Positions 1 to 5,137 of a stretch of 7,017 nucleotides of DNA are shown here, piece after piece (positions within the stretch are counted from its first letter, which is position 1; every line of letters starts with the position of its first letter). Under the pieces are notes generated by a model. It saw nothing but the letters and a program-made list of their open reading frames with translations, made no database searches and was not told where the DNA came from. Both the position numbers and the translations under genes were made by a program. Source of the stretch: an uncultured Candidatus Melainabacteria bacterium (lineage in GTDB: Bacteria; Cyanobacteriota; Vampirovibrionia; Gastranaerophilales; Gastranaerophilaceae); the NCBI GenBank assembly GCA_946186335.1, contig CAMHMW010000095.1, positions 1 through 7,017 of the forward strand. The letters run 5' to 3'.

Positions 1-16
1 ATATAGTTACCTTATA

Positions 17-1030
17 TTAATTATCCCTGAACTTATATTTTCGTGCAAATTTTATTCCGAATATTGTATAAACTACATAGGGAATATTTTGTTTATACTC
101 TACATCTTTTGAGAAAAAGAAATGTTTTAACCTGTAATTTTTTGAGCCGTATTTTCCGAGTTTCCAGATATAGACATCCTGCCAATTGTCCTGCATAATC
201 CATGCAATTTTTGTTCCGCCGCATCTGCCTCCGACAAAATACTTACATTTTGACAGGATATACAAAGATGCCAGATATTCTTTTGCGAGTTGATAATTAT
301 GGTCAGGACGGTCAACTTTTATTTTTGCTATAAAGTTTTTCTTTTCCGCATCATAAGTATATCTGTACTGGTTGTTGTCAATAAGTTTATCTCCAAATTC
401 GTCTTTGAATATTTCATAAATATTTTCATCCTCTGTTGCAAGATAAATTTTTGTTATTTCAGGATGTTTTTTTGTAAATTCTTTGATTTTTTCAATTACT
501 TCTAACGGGTTTGGCTGCACATGTTCTTTTGCGGGTTTTCTGATGTAATAATCGGTTCCTCTGCACAAAACCCCCAAAATATTTTCATCGTTCCCGATAA
601 TTTTTTTATATTCGTTTTCAACGTATTCTGTCATTTCGGAATTAAATTTTATACATTCTTTTCTGCGGTTTTTTAAATTTTCTATCCTTTTGTCATTCGA
701 GTGCGGTTGATTGACGGGTAAATGATTACATGTCAGAGAATATTCGCTTAATGGCTTTTGGGCATCGGCAATTCTTACAATTAATTCGGAGTTTTCGACA
801 TCTTCAAGAGTCATTCCGCAAGGTTGTTCAAAAAAGTATTCCCAGACATTATCCCGCCAGATTCTTCCATCCTTGAAATATTGATTTTTGAAATGTTTTA
901 AATCACAAACGGGGATAAAACCTTTATCAAGACCTTTCAAAATATATGTCAGATACGCATCTAAAATGGCTCCGATACCTGTGACATTTGACATTCTTCC
1001 TATCAGATATATTTTCTTTTTCGTTTCCAC
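17..1030 (-). CDS. Fucosyltransferase-like glycosyltransferase of a surface-glycan operon
   Basis: This 337-residue protein has no signal peptide or membrane span and should act at the cytoplasmic side, moving a sugar from a nucleotide donor to a glycan. The segment LGVLCRGTDY (152-161) resembles the R-G-D-type donor-binding motif of GT-B fucosyltransferases (O-fucosyltransferase/NodZ/GT11-like). It is followed by an IYLATED segment (195-201) and GGRCGGTKIAWIM (267-279), where the family has a Gly/Ser-rich motif before a helix. The C-terminal tail (about 316-333, containing TIFGIKFARK) resembles the 'FGI' tails seen on many polysaccharide glycosyltransferases. The start is GTG, chosen because AAAGG lies 9 bases upstream and because it sits 5 bases after the SDR stop. 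It is the last gene of the trio visible here. Fucose as donor is an inference from motif resemblance; another deoxysugar or hexose is possible, and the acceptor is unknown. Confidence 0.6.
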   Translation of the reverse strand: METKKKIYLIGRMSNVTGIGAILDAYLTYILKGLDKGFIPVCDLKHFKNQYFKDGRIWRDNVWEYFFEQPCGMTLEDVENSELIVRIADAQKPLSEYSLTCNHLPVNQPHSNDKRIENLKNRRKECIKFNSEMTEYVENEYKKIIGNDENILGVLCRGTDYYIRKPAKEHVQPNPLEVIEKIKEFTKKHPEITKIYLATEDENIYEIFKDEFGDKLIDNNQYRYTYDAEKKNFIAKIKVDRPDHNYQLAKEYLASLYILSKCKYFVGGRCGGTKIAWIMQDNWQDVYIWKLGKYGSKNYRLKHFFFSKDVEYKQNIPYVVYTIFGIKFARKYKFRDN

Positions 1031-1035
1031 TTAAA

Positions 1036-2034
1036 TCAGCCTTTCATAGATTCAATCAGACGTTCAAACATTTCTTTCAGCGGAACTTTTGCACTCCAGC
1101 CCAAATGTTCTAATTTTTCCGTGTTCATTGATATTTTTACTTCGGGGTTGTAGCCTCTGTTTTTGTTATCAATTTCAAATACAACTTTCGTTTGTTCGTT
1201 TGCAAGCATTTGTGCCATATCATAAATTGTTATATAGGAATCCTTGTTTGCAATATTGTATGCGGTATTATTTTCCCCTTTTGTTAAAATGGTAAAAATT
1301 GCCGTAACCGCATCTGTTGTATAACAATAACAGCGTTTTGTCGCTCCTTTTGTATGTAGGACAATATCTTTTTTATCAACAACGCTTTTTGCAAATTGTG
1401 CAAAAACTCTGTTATCATTTTTTGAAATCCCCGCTCCGAAGGTTTGGGTTAATCTTGCGATTTTTACGGGAACATTATATTCCGAACCATAAGAAATACA
1501 AAGGTTTTCAACTAACCTTTTACTTTCGGGATAACTTCCTCTCGGGTTTAATAAATCAATATATCCGTAATCGTTTTCACTAACATCTTCTTTTTCGGGA
1601 ACCCCGTATATTTCAAGTGATGAAAGATAAACAACTCCTGAACATTTTTTATTTTTTGCAAATTCAAGTATATTACGTGTGCCGTTTATGGATGTTAAAA
1701 TTGTTTCAACGGGTTTTTCAACAAAATCTTTTGAAGCGGTTACACTTGCGGTGTGGATTATATAATCAACATTTTCATCCGTTGAAATCGGGTTATTAAT
1801 ATCCTGAACAATATAAATCAGATTTTTGTTATCTGCAAACATGTTTCTTGCTTTTTCTTCGTTTCTTACAAGTGCAAGAACTTTTGTGTTAAAACCCGAT
1901 GATAATAAACTTCTCACGCATAGACTTCCGATAAGCCCTGTTGCGCCTGTAATTAGCACCGACTTGTTATTAAAAACAGACATATCAAATTCTTTGATAA
2001 TATTTTGAACATCTTCTGTCAGGATTTTATTCAT
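1036..2034 (-). CDS. NAD(P)-dependent sugar epimerase/dehydratase (extended SDR)
   Basis: This 332-residue protein has the usual length and layout of extended short-chain dehydrogenases that act on nucleotide sugars, such as UDP-glucose 4-epimerase, UDP-glucuronate decarboxylase and dTDP-glucose dehydratase. The Rossmann motif GATGLIG is at 30-36, HTAS at 94-97, and the substrate-strand segment YLSSLEIYG at 136-144 supplies the catalytic Ser. The catalytic pair is Y168 and K172 in YPESK. RLTQTFGAG (194-202) and CYCYTTDAV (235-243) match the substrate-domain signatures of the family. The ATG directly abuts the TAA of the cytidylyltransferase gene (TAAATG), and a GGGGAAAGAG purine tract precedes it, so translation is probably coupled. 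The neighbour suggests a CDP- or UDP-linked sugar as substrate. The exact reaction (epimerisation, dehydration, decarboxylation or reduction) cannot be read from the sequence. Confidence 0.8.
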   Translation of the reverse strand: MNKILTEDVQNIIKEFDMSVFNNKSVLITGATGLIGSLCVRSLLSSGFNTKVLALVRNEEKARNMFADNKNLIYIVQDINNPISTDENVDYIIHTASVTASKDFVEKPVETILTSINGTRNILEFAKNKKCSGVVYLSSLEIYGVPEKEDVSENDYGYIDLLNPRGSYPESKRLVENLCISYGSEYNVPVKIARLTQTFGAGISKNDNRVFAQFAKSVVDKKDIVLHTKGATKRCYCYTTDAVTAIFTILTKGENNTAYNIANKDSYITIYDMAQMLANEQTKVVFEIDNKNRGYNPEVKISMNTEKLEHLGWSAKVPLKEMFERLIESMKG

Positions 2035-2793
2035 TTACTCTTTCCCCACAAGACCAAAAGCATCCATATCTTCTTTGTAACGAATCAATGCCCTTAAAAT
2101 GTATAAATCTTCAATGGTTGTAATTTTAATATTTCCTCTGTTGCCCGCAATCATATAGGTTTCTTTGCCCAGAGTTTTAAAAAGTGTGCAGGAATCAACA
2201 ATATCTGTATATTTCGGATTAACTTTTCTTGTTTGTTCGTGCGCTTCAACTATTTCGCCAAGGTGGAAAGACTGAGGTGCCTGTGCAGAATATGTATTTT
2301 TTCTGTACGGAACATGTTTGGGGTTAAGGTGGTTTTCGCTTATCAAAATTGTTTCAAAACATGAGGTACAGGTTATTGCGTTACCGTTTTTCTTCGCACA
2401 TTCAATATTTGCCGAAATAACCTCAGGGGTAATATTCGGGCGGACTCCGTCATGAATTAAAACGATTGATTGTTCATCATTTTCAGCCTGAGCAAGTTTC
2501 AGGGCGTTATATATTGAATCCTGTCCTGTCGCACCTCCCAAAACAATTCCTGCCGTCTTTGTTATGTAATAGTGTTTGACCAAATCGGACATATAATCAA
2601 AATAATCAGGGTGGATAGATATATAGATTTTATCAATACCTTCATGGTTTTGGAAAAGTTCTAACGTGTGTACAATAATAGGTTTGCCGTGAATTTTCAG
2701 AAATTGTTTGGGCAAAATATTTTCACCGTTAGACATTCTCTGTCCTGTCCCTCCGGCGAATATAATTGCTATTGTATTAAGCTTTTTATCCAT
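2035..2793 (-). CDS. IspD/TarI-family CTP:alditol- or sugar-phosphate cytidylyltransferase
   Basis: This 252-residue enzyme of the IspD/TarI nucleotidyltransferase family should transfer CMP from CTP to a phosphorylated alditol or sugar. The CTP-binding loop AGGTGQRM is at 13-20 (Arg19), and PKQFL is at 28-32 (Lys29). GGATGQDSIYNAL is at 87-99, HDGVRP at 114-119 (Asp115, Arg118), Arg164 precedes QAPQSF (171-176), and KITTIEDL is at 223-230 (Lys223). All residues expected for catalysis are present. PKQFL, HDGVRP and the glycan-operon setting favour a TarI-like (ribitol-phosphate type) role over housekeeping isoprenoid synthesis, but the two are hard to separate by eye. An upstream in-frame ATG at 2850 would add 19 residues; I prefer 2793 because AAGGAG sits 7 bases before it and the family fold begins a few residues in. 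It is the first gene of the leftward operon. Confidence 0.8.
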   Translation of the reverse strand: MDKKLNTIAIIFAGGTGQRMSNGENILPKQFLKIHGKPIIVHTLELFQNHEGIDKIYISIHPDYFDYMSDLVKHYYITKTAGIVLGGATGQDSIYNALKLAQAENDEQSIVLIHDGVRPNITPEVISANIECAKKNGNAITCTSCFETILISENHLNPKHVPYRKNTYSAQAPQSFHLGEIVEAHEQTRKVNPKYTDIVDSCTLFKTLGKETYMIAGNRGNIKITTIEDLYILRALIRYKEDMDAFGLVGKE

Positions 2794-2800
2794 ATAACCA

Positions 2801-2806
2801 CTCCTT
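2801..2806 (-). promoter_or_regulatory. Shine-Dalgarno site of the cytidylyltransferase gene
   Basis: On the minus strand the sequence AAGGAG lies 7 bases before the ATG at 2793. It is the strongest ribosome-binding site in the left block, and it rejects the longer reading that starts at 2850. Confidence 0.75.
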
Positions 2807-2820
2807 ATATTTGTCAAAAT

Positions 2821-2850
2821 ATTATCATGAACAAAATATACTCTCAACAA
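2821..2850 (-). promoter_or_regulatory. Candidate sigma-70-type promoter of the glycan operon
   Basis: On the minus strand TTGTTG (2845-2850) and GATAAT (2821-2826) are separated by 18 bases and would start transcription about 20 bases before the cytidylyltransferase ATG. Both boxes are imperfect. A second perfect TATAAT (2875-2880, minus strand) has no convincing -35 box. In such AT-rich DNA either could arise by chance. Confidence 0.35.
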
Positions 2851-2893
2851 TTATTCGGAAGATAAGCGATGGTAATTATATACTTTTTAGCAC

Positions 2894-2932
2894 CAAAGTT
2901 ACCAAAAACTTTGTCATTCTGAGGCAAAGCCG
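2894..2932. repeat. Fragment of a dispersed intergenic repeat with competing hairpins
   Basis: CAAAGTT (2894-2900) and AACTTTG (2907-2913) form a 7-bp inverted repeat with a 6-base loop. The same CTTTG (2909-2913) can instead pair with CAAAG at 2925-2929, across TCATTCTGAGG. A segment like GTCATTCTGAGGCAAAGCCG resembles short dispersed intergenic repeats known from many bacterial genomes. It lies in the middle of the divergent region 2794-3033, which otherwise shows only candidate promoters. Confidence 0.4.
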
Positions 2933-3008
2933 GTTATATCGTGCAATACTATATTAAGAACGGTAAAAATATAGCATAAGAAATAGCAAATTTTTGGGCT
3001 TTTGGACT

Positions 3009-3014
3009 TATAAT
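3009..3014 (+). promoter_or_regulatory. Candidate -10 box before the first secreted paralogue
   Basis: A perfect TATAAT lies 19 bases before the ATG at 3034. I see no convincing -35 box at 16-18 bases upstream. Transcription from here would leave a very short leader, starting close to the AGG ribosome-binding site at 3021-3023. Confidence 0.3.
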
Positions 3015-3033
3015 TCATGTAGGTAAAAAAAGT

Positions 3034-3426
3034 ATGTGTATGAAAAAATTTATTTTGACAGTTTTGGTTATAATCTTTTCCGCTTTAAGTGTAAACGCTG
3101 AACAAGTCTTTTATTTTGCAGGACATCCGTCTTATGTTCGTACGGCAGCAGGGGGTACACGTTCCCTGAATAATTACGGTTCAAATGCTGCATTTGCGCA
3201 AAATACACGTCATATAAATTCCCAAAGAGCAATTATGGATGCAAGACGCAGACAATATGCACGTCAGATGGCAAAAAATAATTTTGCAAGACCCTACGGT
3301 TATTATGACAGACTAAGACCGTCTGTTCCGGCAAAGCCTGCGCAAATTTCAAGATTAAATAAGAATTTTCATATAAATACCACATCACAGGGACATCTTG
3401 TTAATGGTGTCATGTGTTATGATTAA
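3034..3426 (+). CDS. Small secreted protein with NNYGSN motif (paralogue 1)
   Basis: This is a 130-residue protein of a family I do not recognise. Residues 1-22 form a Sec signal peptide: a Lys pair, a hydrophobic run, then SVNA before EQ, so cleavage after Ala22 is likely. The mature part is basic and rich in Arg, Asn, Tyr and Ala, with no membrane span. NNYGSNAAFAQNT (46-58) and QRAIMDARRRQY (64-75) recur in the next gene, so the two are diverged tandem copies. The C-terminal third (PVPAKP-like linker, then HINTTSQGHLVNGV) is not shared. I keep the ATG at 3034 because AGG at 3021-3023 is 10 bases away; the in-frame ATG at 3040 (MKK) is also possible and would lie 16 bases away. The protein is probably periplasmic or exported; its function is unknown. 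Confidence 0.7.
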   Translation: MCMKKFILTVLVIIFSALSVNAEQVFYFAGHPSYVRTAAGGTRSLNNYGSNAAFAQNTRHINSQRAIMDARRRQYARQMAKNNFARPYGYYDRLRPSVPAKPAQISRLNKNFHINTTSQGHLVNGVMCYD

Positions 3427-3489
3427 TCAGTCTTGAAAAAACATGAAAAATCATTTAAAATATATGAACAAACTGATTGAATTTTTCGT

Positions 3490-3508
3490 TATAATATCAA
3501 GTCAGGAG
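3490..3508 (+). promoter_or_regulatory. -10 box and Shine-Dalgarno before the second secreted paralogue
   Basis: TATAAT (3490-3495) and AGGAG (3504-3508) precede the ATG at 3515, with a 6-base gap between AGGAG and the ATG. The Shine-Dalgarno is clear and fixes the start. The -10 box lacks a clear -35 partner, but a similar TATAAT precedes the first paralogue at about the same distance, so each copy may carry its own promoter. Confidence 0.5.
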
Positions 3509-3514
3509 TTTGGT

Positions 3515-3949
3515 ATGAAAAAAATTATTATTTTTGCATTAATGTTGTTATTTACGGGTATAAATGCCAATGCCGCAGTTATCAATTATAACGCAGCAGG
3601 TGGAGTTACCTCTGTTTCCGGAGGATACGGTCCTTACGGCAGAACCTATACAACGGGTACAATAAATAATTACGGTTCAAATGCGCAGTTTGCACCGAAT
3701 ACTCTCCGCCAAACCCAGCAGCGTGCCGTACGGGAATCGTATGAAAGACAGTATATTGAAAATCTGAAAAATACAAAAAATATCAATGTAAATATTAATC
3801 ATAACGGTTATCCGTATTACACAAACAACGCTTATAACAGGTATTATCCGGGAGGTTATCGTTATAATTATGTGCCGGTGAATTATTCAAACGGAATTTA
3901 TTACAACACAGGAAACGGAATTAGTATTCCGGGGATTAGAATGTATTAA
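3515..3949 (+). CDS. Small secreted Asn/Tyr/Gly-rich protein with NNYGSN motif (paralogue 2)
   Basis: This is a 144-residue protein of unknown family. The signal peptide spans residues 1-20 (MKK, hydrophobic core, then NANA before AV). NNYGSNAQFAPNT (51-63) and QRAVRESYERQY (69-80) match the first paralogue. A low-complexity C-terminal part (about 90-144) is rich in Asn, Tyr and Gly, with GYPYY, RYYPGGYRYNY and NYSNGIYY, and resembles surface- or matrix-type sequences more than an enzyme. There are no cysteines and no further membrane span. The start at 3515 is set by AGGAG 6 bases upstream; an in-frame ATG at 3443 would add 24 residues before the signal peptide and is rejected. The SGNH hydrolase gene follows after 3 bases, so the two are probably co-transcribed. 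A periplasmic or outer-surface location is inferred. Confidence 0.75.
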   Translation: MKKIIIFALMLLFTGINANAAVINYNAAGGVTSVSGGYGPYGRTYTTGTINNYGSNAQFAPNTLRQTQQRAVRESYERQYIENLKNTKNINVNINHNGYPYYTNNAYNRYYPGGYRYNYVPVNYSNGIYYNTGNGISIPGIRMY

Positions 3950-3952
3950 ACC

Positions 3953-4588
3953 ATGAAAAGAATATTATGTTATGGAGATTCAAACACTTTCGGATATAAT
4001 CCGCAAAATTGCGGCAGATACCCCAAAAGTCAGCGTTGGACGGGAATTTTATCCGAACTTTTGCCGGATTGTGAAATAATTGAAGAAGGTATGAACAACA
4101 GAACAGGGTTTTTCAAAAATCCTGACGGATTAGAATTTTCCGGAGGAGAATATTTTTCAACAATTTTACGGAATTACGAAAACATTGACTTGTATATAAT
4201 TGCTGTCGGGACAAATGATGCACAATTTTTCTACAAACTTGATGAAGATATTGCACGAAAAGGAATGCAAAATTACATAGATTCTGTCAGGGAAGTTAAT
4301 GAAAATACAAAAATCCTGATTATTCCGCCTGTCAGAATTAAAGAAAATATCCTGAACGGAATATTTAAAATGCAATTCGATAAAAAATCAATAGAAACAT
4401 CGGAAAATGTTTTTCCCGTTTATGAACAGGTTGCAAAAGAAAATAACTGTTTTTATTTCGATTTTAATAAAATAGCGTCCCCGTCAGAAAAAGACGGACT
4501 CCACTATGCAAATGAATCGCATAAACTTATTGCCCAAAGTCTGGCAGAGTTTATAAAATCAAATATTTTTGTTAAGACAAAACTTTAA
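3953..4588 (+). CDS. SGNH/GDSL-family hydrolase (arylesterase/acyltransferase-like)
   Basis: This 211-residue protein has no signal peptide, so it should be cytoplasmic. It shows the SGNH blocks in order: CYGDSNTFG (6-14) with nucleophile Ser10, EEGMNNRTG (44-52) with the block II Gly46, GTND (86-89) with Asn88, and DGLHY (181-185) with the Asp181/His184 pair. IIAVGTND and ILIIPP are the core strands. The arrangement, with GYNP after the nucleophile and EEG-N-RT, is close to the arylesterase/acyltransferase subgroup typified by the Mycobacterium smegmatis enzyme. The natural substrate is unknown; deacylation of a small ester or an acetylated sugar is plausible. Its ATG lies 3 bases after the preceding stop with only a weak, distant purine run (GGGGATTAG), so translation probably depends on coupling. 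Its last codons lie in one copy of a 17-bp direct repeat (4561-4577). Confidence 0.85.
   Translation: MKRILCYGDSNTFGYNPQNCGRYPKSQRWTGILSELLPDCEIIEEGMNNRTGFFKNPDGLEFSGGEYFSTILRNYENIDLYIIAVGTNDAQFFYKLDEDIARKGMQNYIDSVREVNENTKILIIPPVRIKENILNGIFKMQFDKKSIETSENVFPVYEQVAKENNCFYFDFNKIASPSEKDGLHYANESHKLIAQSLAEFIKSNIFVKTKL
4561..4577. repeat. 17-bp direct repeat, left copy
   Basis: AAATATTTTTGTTAAGA is identical to 4701-4717, with exactly 140 bases from one copy to the next. This copy encodes residues N204-K208 (NIFVK) of the SGNH hydrolase. Identity stops sharply on both sides (C/T before, C/A after). Confidence 0.8.
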
Positions 4589-4594
4589 TATGTA

Positions 4595-4700
4595 AGAATT
4601 GTAGGGTGGGCAAAGCGAAAGCGTGCCCACTACGAAATTGCAGGTTGGGCATACCTGCCCAACAATACGGTAAGTTGGGCTTTCAGCCCAACACAATTCT
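4595..4700. repeat. Triple-hairpin intergenic element with terminal inverted repeats
   Basis: AGAATTGT (4595-4602) and ACAATTCT (4693-4700) are perfect 8-bp inverted termini. Inside are three hairpins with a shared TGGGC/GCCCA core. The first (4601-4633) pairs GTAG..TGGGCA with TGCCCA-CTAC, with a 2-base bulge and a loop of AAGCGAAAGCG. The second (4644-4663) pairs GTTGGGCA with TGCCCAAC around TACC. The third (4674-4692) pairs GTTGGGCT with AGCCCAAC around TTC. The whole could fold as a cloverleaf-like junction. Similar GTGGGC...GCCCAC repeats are dispersed in many bacterial genomes. It fills the gap between two convergent genes, so it could also help end transcription on both strands, but no hairpin is directly followed by a clean T-run. 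Confidence 0.7.
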
Positions 4701-5091
4701 AAATATTTTTGTTAAGAATTAAAATTCCGGCATTTAGATATGTTGCAAAAATTACCTGTAACAGGTACGGAATCATGAGAAATCCTGCAAGTTTTGAAAC
4801 TTTGAAAAAGTAAAAAACAGTGAATGAAAGAATAATCAGTAAAATTATTACATCAACCAGTGCCAGAGATATTGATTTCATTTCAAAAAACACATAACTC
4901 CATGTGAAGTTAAAAATCAGTTGAAACAGAAATAAGTACACCGCAATGTATTTATCCTGTGTATGCGGTTTTGACAATACAACGAAAAATGCAACTGTCA
5001 TAAGTGTATATAAAATTCCCCATGCAATCGGAAAATATCCTGATGGCGGGGTTAATGGCGGTTTTATGAGGTTTTTATACCAATCGTTCAC
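4699..5091 (-). CDS. TspO/MBR-family tryptophan-rich sensory protein, short form
   Basis: This 130-residue membrane protein has four hydrophobic helices (about 19-39, 47-69, 74-96 and 102-124). Family signatures are WY (4-5), KPP (10-12), PP (15-16), P-x-x-W-x-x-LY (21-28), NFTWSYVFF (61-69), PYL (108-110) and FATYLN (115-120). TspO proteins bind porphyrins and related ligands and usually have about 150-160 residues and five helices; here the first helix is missing and the PYLxW tryptophan is replaced by Gln112. The start is GTG at 5091, with no recognisable Shine-Dalgarno. The frame stays open for 28 codons upstream (to a stop at 5160) but holds no ATG, GTG or TTG, so no longer form is evident. 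It lies 46 bases after the ABC exporter gene on the same strand. The TAG stop overlaps the end of the repeat element. Confidence 0.8.
   Translation of the reverse strand: MNDWYKNLIKPPLTPPSGYFPIAWGILYTLMTVAFFVVLSKPHTQDKYIAVYLFLFQLIFNFTWSYVFFEMKSISLALVDVIILLIILSFTVFYFFKVSKLAGFLMIPYLLQVIFATYLNAGILILNKNI
4701..4717. repeat. 17-bp direct repeat, right copy
   Basis: This is the second exact copy of AAATATTTTTGTTAAGA, starting immediately after the right terminal inverted repeat at 4700. Read on the minus strand it encodes the last TspO codons, L126 to I130 (LNKNI), plus the first base of the stop region. Confidence 0.8.
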
Positions 5092-5137
5092 AAATATATT
5101 GTGGACAATTATAAAAAAATAAACATCGGATAACTGA

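Noticed and set aside
127..505. Short frames overlapping the glycosyltransferase gene (62 codons minus, 71 codons plus)
   Set aside because: They are nested in a well-supported gene; the plus-strand one is a Phe/Ile-rich run produced by AT-rich antisense sequence.
1089..2008. Several plus-strand open frames of 60-88 codons opposite the SDR gene
   Set aside because: They lie antisense to a gene with complete family motifs, lack recognisable motifs and good ribosome-binding sites, and have compositions typical of antisense shadows.
2794..2850. Longer 271-residue start for the cytidylyltransferase
   Set aside because: The extra 19 residues precede the conserved nucleotide-binding strand, and the AAGGAG site belongs to the ATG at 2793.
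3420..3429. Perfect 10-bp palindrome TGATTAATCA at the end of the first paralogue
   Set aside because: It overlaps the stop codon, is made of AT-rich sequence and has no second copy nearby, so an operator claim is not supported.
3443..3514. Longer 168-residue start for the second secreted paralogue
   Set aside because: It would place 24 residues before a classic MKK signal peptide and would read through the TATAAT and AGGAG signals that serve the ATG at 3515.
4601..4692. Possible short CRISPR array in the hairpin cluster
   Set aside because: The repeated units are only 7-8 base palindromic arms with different loops and no regular spacers.
4674..4717. Rho-independent terminator for the SGNH gene
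   Set aside because: The third hairpin is strong, but the T-run (4706-4710) starts about 13 bases after the stem, too far for a standard intrinsic terminator; a weaker role in ending transcription remains possible.
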